Positions 56,814 through 64,000 of a stretch of 64,000 bases of DNA are shown here, in pieces. Position 1 is the stretch's first letter, and each line of letters starts with the position of its first letter. The notes beneath the pieces were generated by a model that worked only from the letters and a program-made list of their open reading frames with translations, was not told the DNA's origin and did no database searches. The stretch comes from an uncultured Ruminococcus sp. (lineage in GTDB: Bacteria > Bacillota > Clostridia > Lachnospirales > Lachnospiraceae): assembly GCA_900066355.1 (NCBI GenBank), contig FMEL01000003.1, positions 124,001-188,000 on the forward strand. Direction: 5' to 3'. The translations under genes and the position numbers were made by a program.

Positions 56814-58418
56814 TTACCAGATTTTTGATTCTACCGCTGCTCTCTCGATCGGCAGTCCCGTCAGATATCTGTCCATAAATTCATTAAATCCTTTGACACC
56901 TTCCGGTTCCGGATCCAGTGTACTTCCTTCATTTCCTGCAAATACACGGTTGTCCAGGAACTCATCCAGAGTCTCACCGTCCTTCCTGTCCACAAGGTAA
57001 GCAGCCAGAAGCGCAATACCCCAGGCACCGCCCTCACCTGCTGTTGACATAACAGATACCGGTGCATTCACTGCATCTGCAAGAATCTGCTGTCCTACAC
57101 CTTTGGTCTTGAACAGTCCGCCGTGTCCTAAAAGTCTGTCGATCTTGACATGCTCCTGATCGATCAGAATATTTAAACCTACCCGCATTGCTCCGAGACA
57201 GGTATAAAGATTCGTTCTCATAAAGTTTGCAAGTGTGAATTTGCTTTCAGGAGAACGTACAAACAACGGTCTTCCTTCTTCAAATCCTGTCATATGCTCT
57301 CCTGAGAAATAACAGTAGGACAAAAGTCCGCCGCAGTCCGGATCACCCTCCAGAGCTTTATTATAAAGAGTTCCAAACAGTTTGTTCATATCCACTTCCA
57401 TACCCATTGCTTCTGCAAATTCTTTAAATACATTTACCCATGCATTCAGATCAGAAGTACAGTTGTTGGAATGTGCCATGGCAACTGCATCACCAGCCGG
57501 TGTTGTTACCATATCGATCTCTTTGTATGGTTTGGAAAGTGCTTTTTCCAGAACGATCATGGCAAATACAGAAGTACCTGCGGAAACATTACCGGTGCGC
57601 TGTTTTACACTGTTGGTCGCTACCATACCAGTTCCTGCATCACCTTCCGGCGGGCACATCGGAATGCCTGCTTTGAGTTTGCCTGTCGGGTCAAGGAATC
57701 TCGCACCTTCTTCAGTCAGAGTACCTGCATCCTGTCCGGCAACCATGACTTCCGGCATAATATCACGAAGTTTCCACGGGAATCCATAAGACTCTACCAG
57801 TTTGTCAAATTTCTCTACCATCTCCTGGTTGTAATCTTTTGTCGTGGAATCAATCGGAAACATACCTGCCGCATCACCGATACCAAGAACTCTTTTTCCG
57901 GTCAGCAAACGATGCACATATGCTTCCAGAGTGCACATATAATCGATGTCTTTTACATGCTCTTCTCCGTTCAGGATTGCCTGATACAGATGTGCAATAC
58001 TCCATCTCTGTGGAATATTATACTGGAAAAGTTCCATCAGTTTCCCGGAAGCTTCACCGGTAATATTATTTCGCCATGTGCGGAACGGTACCAGAAGCTT
58101 TCCTTCTTTATCAAACGGCATGTAGCCATGCATCATGGCACTGATTCCAAGTGCTCCGACGCTGGTAAGCTCCACGTCATATTTTTCCTTTACATCCTTC
58201 ACAAGGTCGCTGTAACAGCCCTGCAGACCTTTGTGGATATCATCCAGAGAATATGTCCAGACACCGTTTTCGTAGCGGTTCTCCCAATCATAGCTTCCGG
58301 ATGCGATCGGATTGTATTTATCATCCACCAGAACTGCTTTGATTCTTGTAGATCCGAACTCGATTCCAAGCGCTGTTTTGTTATTTAAAATTGCTGTCTT
58401 TGCTTCATTTACACTCAT
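56814..58418 (-). CDS. araB: FGGY-family kinase, probable L-ribulokinase (534 aa)
   Basis: Phosphorylates L-ribulose between AraA and AraD. FGGY features are ALGIEFGSTRIKAVLVDD (phosphate 1 loop), AGIPMCPPEGDAGTGMVA and GNVSAGTSVFAMI (phosphate 2 region), and LGHGGLFKTKGVGQQILADA near the C-terminus. It differs from enterobacterial AraB in overall pattern and looks like the divergent ribulokinase of Clostridia; the assignment rests on context. ATG 58418 has GGGAGGATTT upstream; a frame to 58475 is not needed. Confidence 0.85.
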   Translation of the reverse strand: MSVNEAKTAILNNKTALGIEFGSTRIKAVLVDDKYNPIASGSYDWENRYENGVWTYSLDDIHKGLQGCYSDLVKDVKEKYDVELTSVGALGISAMMHGYMPFDKEGKLLVPFRTWRNNITGEASGKLMELFQYNIPQRWSIAHLYQAILNGEEHVKDIDYMCTLEAYVHRLLTGKRVLGIGDAAGMFPIDSTTKDYNQEMVEKFDKLVESYGFPWKLRDIMPEVMVAGQDAGTLTEEGARFLDPTGKLKAGIPMCPPEGDAGTGMVATNSVKQRTGNVSAGTSVFAMIVLEKALSKPYKEIDMVTTPAGDAVAMAHSNNCTSDLNAWVNVFKEFAEAMGMEVDMNKLFGTLYNKALEGDPDCGGLLSYCYFSGEHMTGFEEGRPLFVRSPESKFTLANFMRTNLYTCLGAMRVGLNILIDQEHVKIDRLLGHGGLFKTKGVGQQILADAVNAPVSVMSTAGEGGAWGIALLAAYLVDRKDGETLDEFLDNRVFAGNEGSTLDPEPEGVKGFNEFMDRYLTGLPIERAAVESKIW

Positions 58419-58493
58419 TTTGTAAATCCTCCCGAATGTTTTGATTGTCACATCCGCTTTGTTATTACTGTCCACTCCATTCGCAGTAACTCT

Positions 58494-59993
58494 TTATTTC
58501 CTGAATGCAAGCTCATTCCATCTCAGCTCATTCTTGAAATTGCGGATAGTCGTATCTTTGTCAATGTAGACAGCTTCAATTCCCATTGCAGCAGCCCAGT
58601 CACCCATCTGTTCTGCTGTAAGGTCATAGGAAAATGCAGTATGGTGAGCACCGCCGGCAAGGATCCATGCCTCAGCTCCTGTTGCCAGATCCGGCTGCGG
58701 AGTCCAGAATGCGCTTCCTACCGGAAGTTTCGGCATCGGTTTTTCTGTCTTCTTGCACTCAACATCATTGATGATCAGACGGAATCTGTCACCAAGATCG
58801 ATCAGAGAAGTTGCAATTGCCGGGCCTGTCTTGGAGGTAAACACCAGTCTTGCAGGATCCTCTCTGTCACCCATAGAAAGCGGGCATACTTTGATACCGA
58901 TCTTACCGTCAGCGATGGTCGGGCAAACTTCCAGCATATGTGACTGAAGAATGCCTTCCTTACCCGGAACAAGATTGTATGTATAATCTTCCATGAAAGA
59001 AGTTCCCTTCGCATCCTTCACACCTGCAGTCATGATTTTCATCAGACGTACCATTGCCGCTGTCTTCCAGTCACCTTCGGCGCCAAATCCATATTCCTTC
59101 TCCATGAGCCGCTGCATTGCCAGTCCCGGAAGCTGCTGTAAGCCGCCAAGATCGCCGAAATGAGTAACGACTGCCTGGTAATTCTTTTCTTCCAGAAATC
59201 TCTCAAATCCGATCTCAATTGCTGCCTGTACTGCTACATGACGTTTGAATTCTTCCGGGTCTCTGCCCTCAAGAAGAATGTCATATTTATTATAATATTC
59301 TTCGACTAAAACATCAATATCGCCTTTTGAAACATCCTTCACATAATCGCACACTTCATTGATCGGATAAGCATCGACTTCCCATCCGAATTTGATCTGT
59401 GCTTCTACTTTATCACCTTCGGTAACGGCTACGTTTCTCATATTATCGGCAACACGGCATACACGGATATGACTGCTTTCCATGATTCCGACTGCGGTAC
59501 GCATCCAGGATGCCAGTCTCTCCTGTACTTTCTTATCAGCCCAGTGTCCGACGATTACTTTTCGCTCGATTCCCATACGGGTAACAATATGACCGTACTC
59601 TCTGCCACCATGTGCAGACTGGTTCTCATTCATGAAATCCATATCGATCGTGTCATACGGAATTTCCTGATTGAACTGTGTGTGCAGATGGCACAGAGGT
59701 TTTCTGTATTCTTTCAGACCGAGAATCCATGATTTTGCCGGTGAAAAGGTATGCATCCATGTAATCACACCTGCACATTCATCGTCATCATTTGCCTCGT
59801 TGAATGTTTTACGGATCAGCTCATTTGTGATCAGAGTCGGCTTCCATACCAGTTCAAACGGAAGTGCACCGGATTTGTTCAGTTCTTCTACAATAATTTT
59901 GGAATGTTCTGCTACTTTTCTTAAGCACTCATCTCCATAAAGGTCCTGTGAACCTGTGCAGAACCAGAATTTATAATTTTTTCCTGTAAGCAT
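58494..59993 (-). CDS. araA: L-arabinose isomerase AraA (499 aa)
   Basis: Converts L-arabinose to L-ribulose with Mn2+. Motifs: FWFCTGSQDLYGDE at the N-terminus, GVITWMHTFSPAKSW, NQEIPYDTIDMDFMNENQSAHGGREYGHI-type core (residues about 110-140), FGAEGDWKTAAMVRLMK with a catalytic Glu, SFMEDYTYNL, and AGGAHHTAFSY with the metal His. Length is canonical. The 107-bp gap upstream (59994-60100) may contain a secondary promoter, but no clear operator was found. Confidence 0.97.
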   Translation of the reverse strand: MLTGKNYKFWFCTGSQDLYGDECLRKVAEHSKIIVEELNKSGALPFELVWKPTLITNELIRKTFNEANDDDECAGVITWMHTFSPAKSWILGLKEYRKPLCHLHTQFNQEIPYDTIDMDFMNENQSAHGGREYGHIVTRMGIERKVIVGHWADKKVQERLASWMRTAVGIMESSHIRVCRVADNMRNVAVTEGDKVEAQIKFGWEVDAYPINEVCDYVKDVSKGDIDVLVEEYYNKYDILLEGRDPEEFKRHVAVQAAIEIGFERFLEEKNYQAVVTHFGDLGGLQQLPGLAMQRLMEKEYGFGAEGDWKTAAMVRLMKIMTAGVKDAKGTSFMEDYTYNLVPGKEGILQSHMLEVCPTIADGKIGIKVCPLSMGDREDPARLVFTSKTGPAIATSLIDLGDRFRLIINDVECKKTEKPMPKLPVGSAFWTPQPDLATGAEAWILAGGAHHTAFSYDLTAEQMGDWAAAMGIEAVYIDKDTTIRNFKNELRWNELAFRK

Positions 59994-60100
59994 AATTCAA
60001 GATCCTCCAGTTTTCATATACTGCCATTTTAGGTATACTATCATTCCTGACAGCTCGAGTACATTGTATTTTCTAAAGAATATTCTAATTTTCTAATATC

Positions 60101-61114
60101 TCACGATTTTTTCTTTTTCGCAGATGCCAGTACAGACTGGATAACAATGAAGAAGCAGAGCAGTGCGGAAAGTACGATTCGTACCCACCAGCTTGATAAA
60201 GTACCCTGAGCAGTGATCAGACTGGAAATCGTTCCTTTGATCAGTACACCGAACATAGATCCGATTGGGGTACCAACACCGCCAGAAAGAAGTGTTCCAC
60301 CAATAACTGCTGACGAGATTGCATCCATTTCAAGGCCTTTTGCCTGCTCTACGAAACCTGCGCAGCTGTTCAGGCAGAAAAGGAATCCGCCGAGGCCTGC
60401 AAGAAAGCCATCCAGTACATAAGCGCGGAACATTGTTTTCTTTACATCAAGGCCCATCATAAGGGCACTCTGTCTGTTTCCACCGATTGCATACAGTTTA
60501 CGTCCGAATTTAAAATATTTCAGAAGGATGGCAATGATCAGAACTACAACAATTGCGATCACAACTGTCGGCGGTATATATGCCGGGATAAATTTTCCTT
60601 TTTTGTTTGTGGAGCCAAATGGCATATAGAATCTGTAATTTGCCCATTTCAAAAATAATTCATTCTTAATGGAAATCATATCGGTGCTGATGATTGCTGT
60701 CATGCCACGTCCGAAGAACATACCTGCAAGTGTTACGATAAATGGCTGGATGCCCATATAGGTTACCAGGAATCCCTGTACGATACCAAAAGCAAGGCCG
60801 ATCAAAAGTGCTGCAAGTACCGCAACATATGCGCTTACCCCTTTGTTTTCCATAAGGTCTGCCATAACCATGCAAACAAGCGCTGTTACGGAACCAACAG
60901 AAATATCAATACCACCTGTGATCATAACGATCGTCAGTCCACAGGAAATTACAAGAAGACCTGCGTTAGATACAAAAAGATTCAGAAACATCTGCGGTTT
61001 AGCAAAACCTTTGTCTGCAAAAATCACCATACCTGCTGCATACATAACGAAAAACAGGACAATTGTGATCAGCAGCAGAAATCCGGTACTTGTCATTTTC
61101 TTTTTCTGTTTCAT
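60101..61114 (-). CDS. yjfF: Sugar ABC transporter permease, YjfF type (337 aa)
   Basis: RbsC/YjfF family membrane subunit with about 10 helices; ISCGLTIVMITGGIDISVGSV is the hallmark segment, and GGTLLSGGVGTPIGSMFGVL the C-terminal one. Order and type match the E. coli ytfQ-ytfR-ytfT-yjfF importer for furanose sugars. With araA, araB and araD downstream the substrate is probably L-arabinose. It starts directly at the stop codon of the preceding permease gene (shared base at 61114). Confidence 0.9.
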   Translation of the reverse strand: MKQKKKMTSTGFLLLITIVLFFVMYAAGMVIFADKGFAKPQMFLNLFVSNAGLLVISCGLTIVMITGGIDISVGSVTALVCMVMADLMENKGVSAYVAVLAALLIGLAFGIVQGFLVTYMGIQPFIVTLAGMFFGRGMTAIISTDMISIKNELFLKWANYRFYMPFGSTNKKGKFIPAYIPPTVVIAIVVVLIIAILLKYFKFGRKLYAIGGNRQSALMMGLDVKKTMFRAYVLDGFLAGLGGFLFCLNSCAGFVEQAKGLEMDAISSAVIGGTLLSGGVGTPIGSMFGVLIKGTISSLITAQGTLSSWWVRIVLSALLCFFIVIQSVLASAKKKKS

Positions 61115-62172
61115 TATTTCTGACCTCCTTCTGCTGCAACGGAAACTTTTTTGCTTCTGTGGCTTTCTACGAATTTCTTAAATACATCACTCTGTAAAGT
61201 AACAATGATAATAACAACGATTGCCTTGTAAACAGGAAGCTGATCAGCTTTTACATTCATTGCATACAGAGTAGTTGTCAATGCCTGGATTGTATAAGCT
61301 CCAATTACGGAACCAATCAGGCTGAACTTACCGCCGCCGAGGAAGTTGCCGCCAAGTGCAACAGCAAGGATGGCATCCATTTCAAGGTTCAGTCCGATAT
61401 TATTTGCATCTGCAGAATAGATACGGCTGGATGCTACGAGACCGGCGATCCCTGCAAGCACACCGCAGATCACATAAGTCAGGAATTTAATCATTGTAGA
61501 ATTCAGACCAACCAGTCTTGCTGCCTTACCATTGATACCAACACTTTCAATATAAAGTCCGAGAGCTGTTTTTTTCAAAATGAGCGCAACGATCATAACT
61601 GTTACGATTGCAAAGAGTACCGGTGTCGGAACCGGGGATTTACCGATATATCCACCTGCCATCTGGAAAGACGGTACACGGATATAAGTAATCTGTCCGT
61701 TGGTAACAAGCTGTGCGATACCACGTCCTGCAGTATAAAGGATCAGAGTTGCGACCATCGGCTGGATATTCAGTTTGGCTACCAGCAAACCATTGAATGC
61801 GCCGCACAGTGCAGAAGCAAGAAGCGCTGCCACAACTGCAAGAATAATAGAATTCTGATAAGCTGTTACAGAAGATGCTCCACCTGATAAAATCTGGCAG
61901 CACACAGCTGCTGCAACCGCCATAACCGCACCAACACTGATATCCTGTCCACCGGATGCCGCCGTAACAAGCGTCATACCAACAGCAAGAATAACAAGTT
62001 CTGATGCACGGTTGATAACGTCAATAACATATCCGTAAAGAACGCCGTTTCGAATTGTAATATTAAAGAAATCCGGTGTTTTGATCACATTGATCAGAAG
62101 AACCGCGATCAGACACACGATAGGAAGAAAAAGTCTCGCATGTGTGATCTTTTTTAATTTACTGTTATTCAT
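61114..62172 (-). CDS. ytfT: Sugar ABC transporter permease, YtfT type (352 aa)
   Basis: Partner permease of the YtfT/RbsC family: ELVILAVGMTLVTAASGGQDISVGAVMAVAAAV is the family core (residues about 55-90), LNIQPMVATLILYTAGRGIA follows, and ILAVALGGNFLGGGKFSL lies near the end. The ATG at 62172 sits inside the end of the ATPase gene (8-nt overlap), using GGAGGTGACG. Alternative in-frame TTG at 62193 is less likely. Confidence 0.9.
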   Translation of the reverse strand: MNNSKLKKITHARLFLPIVCLIAVLLINVIKTPDFFNITIRNGVLYGYVIDVINRASELVILAVGMTLVTAASGGQDISVGAVMAVAAAVCCQILSGGASSVTAYQNSIILAVVAALLASALCGAFNGLLVAKLNIQPMVATLILYTAGRGIAQLVTNGQITYIRVPSFQMAGGYIGKSPVPTPVLFAIVTVMIVALILKKTALGLYIESVGINGKAARLVGLNSTMIKFLTYVICGVLAGIAGLVASSRIYSADANNIGLNLEMDAILAVALGGNFLGGGKFSLIGSVIGAYTIQALTTTLYAMNVKADQLPVYKAIVVIIIVTLQSDVFKKFVESHRSKKVSVAAEGGQK

Positions 62173-63694
62173 TCTTATCGTCACCTCCTGCAATTGCTTT
62201 CATGATATTGCTCTGTGAAAGCTCACTTTCTTCCAGTTCGCCTACTTTTTCTCCATCACGGAGAACCGCCATTCTGGAACATGTACGAAGCATCTCTTCT
62301 ACCTCTGATGAGATAAAGGTTACTGCCATTCCCTGATCGGCCAGATCCAGGACGATCTTCTGGATTTCTGTCTTTGTACCGATGTCGATGCCTCGTGTCG
62401 GTTCATCCAGAATCAGATATTCCGGATTTGTCAGAAGCCAGCGTCCAAGGATAACTTTCTGCTGGTTGCCACCGGAAAGACTCTTGATCGGAGTTTCACG
62501 GCTTGCTGTCTTGATCTGCAGCATATCAATATACTTATCTGCCGCTTCTTCCATCTCTTTGCGGCTCATCGGGTGGAACATGCCTTTCTTTGCCTGCATT
62601 GCAATAATAATATTTTCTCTTACAGAAAGGTCTGCGATAATTCCCTCTGCCTTGCGGTCTTCCGGAAGGTACGCCATACCAAGTTTCATCGCATCCAGAG
62701 GACTGCTGATTTTTACTTCTTTTCCGTTTACTTTCAGTGTACCGGAATCTGCTTTATCTGCACCGTAAATGGAACGAACCAGTTCAGAACGTCCGGATCC
62801 AAGAAGTCCGGTAAGTCCGATTACTTCTCCTTTATTTATCTTAAGGTCAAACGGTTTGATCGTTCCTTTATGCCCGATACCCTTTGCTTCAATAACAGGT
62901 GTATCTGAGAAGACTTTTTTATCCTTATGGTCTCCCTTGATATCTGCCAGATCATCAAAATCTTTACCCATCATCTTGGCAACCAGCATAACTCGCGGAA
63001 GATCTTTCGTTTCATATTCTCCTACAAGTTCTCCGTTTCGAAGGACTGTGATCCTGTCACAGACTGCATATACCTGTTCCAGGAAATGTGTGACAAAAAT
63101 AATTCCTACGCCTTCACCGCGGAGCCGGCGCATCAGCACAAACAGTTTCTCAACTTCTTCATCATCCAGAGAAGAAGTCGGCTCATCCAGAATCAGTACT
63201 TTACATTTCATATCAACAGCACGCGCAATCGCGATCATCTGCTGAATTGCCACAGAGCATTCATCCAGCATCTGTGTCGGCGGAACATTGATATTCAGAC
63301 TTTCCAGAAGCTTTGCAGAACGTACATTCATTTCCTTCCAGCTGATCATTCCTGCCTTGTTTCTCGGTTCACGACCAATAAACAGATTTTCCGCAACGGT
63401 AAGGTTCGGACAAAGGTTTACCTCCTGATATACGGTACTGATACCGTTCGCCTGTGCCTCCTGTGGTGAGTGATTGATGATATCTTTATTTTCACCATTC
63501 ATATGAATGGAACCACTTTCGAATTCATGTACACCGGTCAAAACTTTGATCAGTGTTGATTTTCCGGCTCCGTTTTCTCCCATCAGTGCATGGATCTCAC
63601 CTTTTCGAAGTGTAAAATCCACATGGGAAAGGGCACGGACACCGGTGAAATTTTTACTTATATCACGCATTTCCAAAACAATGTTTTGTTCCAT
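62165..63694 (-). CDS. ytfR: Sugar ABC transporter ATP-binding protein, YtfR/MglA type (509 aa)
   Basis: Double-domain ATPase of the CUT2 class. Domain 1: Walker A MGENGAGKSTLIKVL, CSVAIQQMIAIARAV, Walker B VLILDEPTSSLDDEE. Domain 2: degenerate Walker A TGLLGSGRSELVRSI, signature SLSGGNQQKVILGRWL, LILDEPTRGIDIG. The length of about 500 is usual. It lies behind a stable hairpin that separates it from the binding-protein gene, and overlaps the next permease. Confidence 0.95.
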   Translation of the reverse strand: MEQNIVLEMRDISKNFTGVRALSHVDFTLRKGEIHALMGENGAGKSTLIKVLTGVHEFESGSIHMNGENKDIINHSPQEAQANGISTVYQEVNLCPNLTVAENLFIGREPRNKAGMISWKEMNVRSAKLLESLNINVPPTQMLDECSVAIQQMIAIARAVDMKCKVLILDEPTSSLDDEEVEKLFVLMRRLRGEGVGIIFVTHFLEQVYAVCDRITVLRNGELVGEYETKDLPRVMLVAKMMGKDFDDLADIKGDHKDKKVFSDTPVIEAKGIGHKGTIKPFDLKINKGEVIGLTGLLGSGRSELVRSIYGADKADSGTLKVNGKEVKISSPLDAMKLGMAYLPEDRKAEGIIADLSVRENIIIAMQAKKGMFHPMSRKEMEEAADKYIDMLQIKTASRETPIKSLSGGNQQKVILGRWLLTNPEYLILDEPTRGIDIGTKTEIQKIVLDLADQGMAVTFISSEVEEMLRTCSRMAVLRDGEKVGELEESELSQSNIMKAIAGGDDKNE

Positions 63695-63760
63695 TTTCTT
63701 TCCTCCATTCCCTGTTTTCTTTCATTTTTCCATTTATTTTGCCTGTTTTTGAGCGCAAAA

Positions 63761-63809
63761 GGGGCGTGGCCCATAAAATCCTTCTAATCTGGATCCTGTT
63801 CCACGCCCC
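63761..63809 (-). terminator. Intra-operon hairpin between binding protein and ATPase genes
   Basis: GGGGCGTGG (bottom strand, 63801-63809) pairs with CCACGCCCC (63761-63769) and is followed by TTTTG. A partial terminator at this place, typical of binding-protein-dependent importers, would give more binding protein than ATPase and permease. Confidence 0.75.
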
Positions 63810-63859
63810 GGGCTCATTACTTATAACTATGCTTCAGTTTAATTTCAAGTTATTCAAGA

Positions 63860-64000
63860 TTAGTATGCACGTCCGTCGATAATTTCCTGAGTGATCGGTG
63901 TGATGTCATAATCTGTTCCATCGATTGTAACTTTTGTTACAGTATCGTCAGCTGCAAATGCAACTTCATCCACATATGCCTGTTTGTCAACATCTTCGCC
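63860..64000 (-). CDS. Sugar ABC transporter substrate-binding protein, C-terminal end (cut by window edge)
   Basis: The last 46 codons, from GEDVDKQAYVDEVAF to ITQEIIDGRAY and a stop codon at 63860. The ending fits periplasmic-binding proteins of the YtfQ/RbsB type, and position upstream of the YtfR-like ATPase supports that. The start, lipobox and any regulatory region are outside the window. Confidence 0.75.
   Translation of the reverse strand, partial: GEDVDKQAYVDEVAFAADDTVTKVTIDGTDYDITPITQEIIDGRAY

Overview
The window looks like a chromosome segment of a gut-type, spore-forming Lachnospiraceae (class Clostridia). The basis is the sporulation genes (spoIIP, gpr, a GerMN lipoprotein), the short L-aspartate oxidase, the feo cluster with a FeoB-associated Cys-rich peptide, TTG/GTG starts after strong Shine-Dalgarno sites, and near-consensus TTGACA-N17-TATAAT promoters. 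The genus is not resolved (Blautia, Mediterraneibacter and Dorea are possible).

Layout. 1-2 kb: spoIIP (cut by the window edge), gpr, and rpsT on the other strand. 2-5.8 kb: the NAD operon nadB-nadC-niaR-nadA, with a NiaR-type palindrome over the promoter. 5.8-6.5 kb: two giant imperfect hairpins. 6.5-13.7 kb: comEA, a WalRK-like two-component system, a GerMN lipoprotein, comEC and holA, all leftward. 13.76-29.79 kb: a mobilizable element of about 16 kb bounded by a 9-bp inverted repeat. It carries a large serine recombinase, a TnpW-like peptide, an iteron-like array, VapE and CHC2 replication proteins, a MobA/MobL relaxase with a MOBQ-type oriT, a small HTH protein and a DUF6076 protein. Its cargo is a two-component system with two ABC-permease modules, and a repeated regulatory sequence lies in front of the modules.

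29.8-35.2 kb: a YdcZ-type transporter and an iron cluster (two feoA, feoB, three small membrane or Cys-rich proteins including an HMA protein) behind a DtxR-type operator, with the divergent regulator gene. 35.2-41.3 kb: arginine biosynthesis, argCJBD leftward and argG rightward, with ArgR-like palindromes between them. 41.4-45.4 kb: a purine riboswitch of guanine type, guanine deaminase, a purine permease and an EamA transporter. 45.4-51.5 kb: a hairpin cluster, a second DtxR-family regulator, a truncated sigma-70-like protein, seven tRNAs, a tightly overlapping four-gene operon (two YfcE-type phosphoesterases, a THUMP RNA methyltransferase, rdgB), a rhodanese and an Asn/Ser/Lys-rich small protein. 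51.9-55.3 kb: uracil permease and a glycogen debranching enzyme. 55.3-56.0 kb: a second pair of giant hairpins. 56-64 kb: an L-arabinose operon (YtfQRT/YjfF-type ABC importer, araA, a ribulokinase, araD); the binding protein is cut by the window edge.

The most unusual observation is the pair of composite elements of about 640 bp, at 5836-6478 and 55361-55998. Each has two 240-330 nt imperfect palindromes separated by about 65 nt. The apical loops share a conserved motif (AACTCGC...GCTCAGACA), placed on opposite strands within each pair. The arms have diverged between copies while still pairing internally. The mobile element adds a second set of observations: an ATA codon where the relaxase start should be, heptamer iterons, a recognisable nic site, and regulatory repeats of about 80 bp that separate cargo modules.
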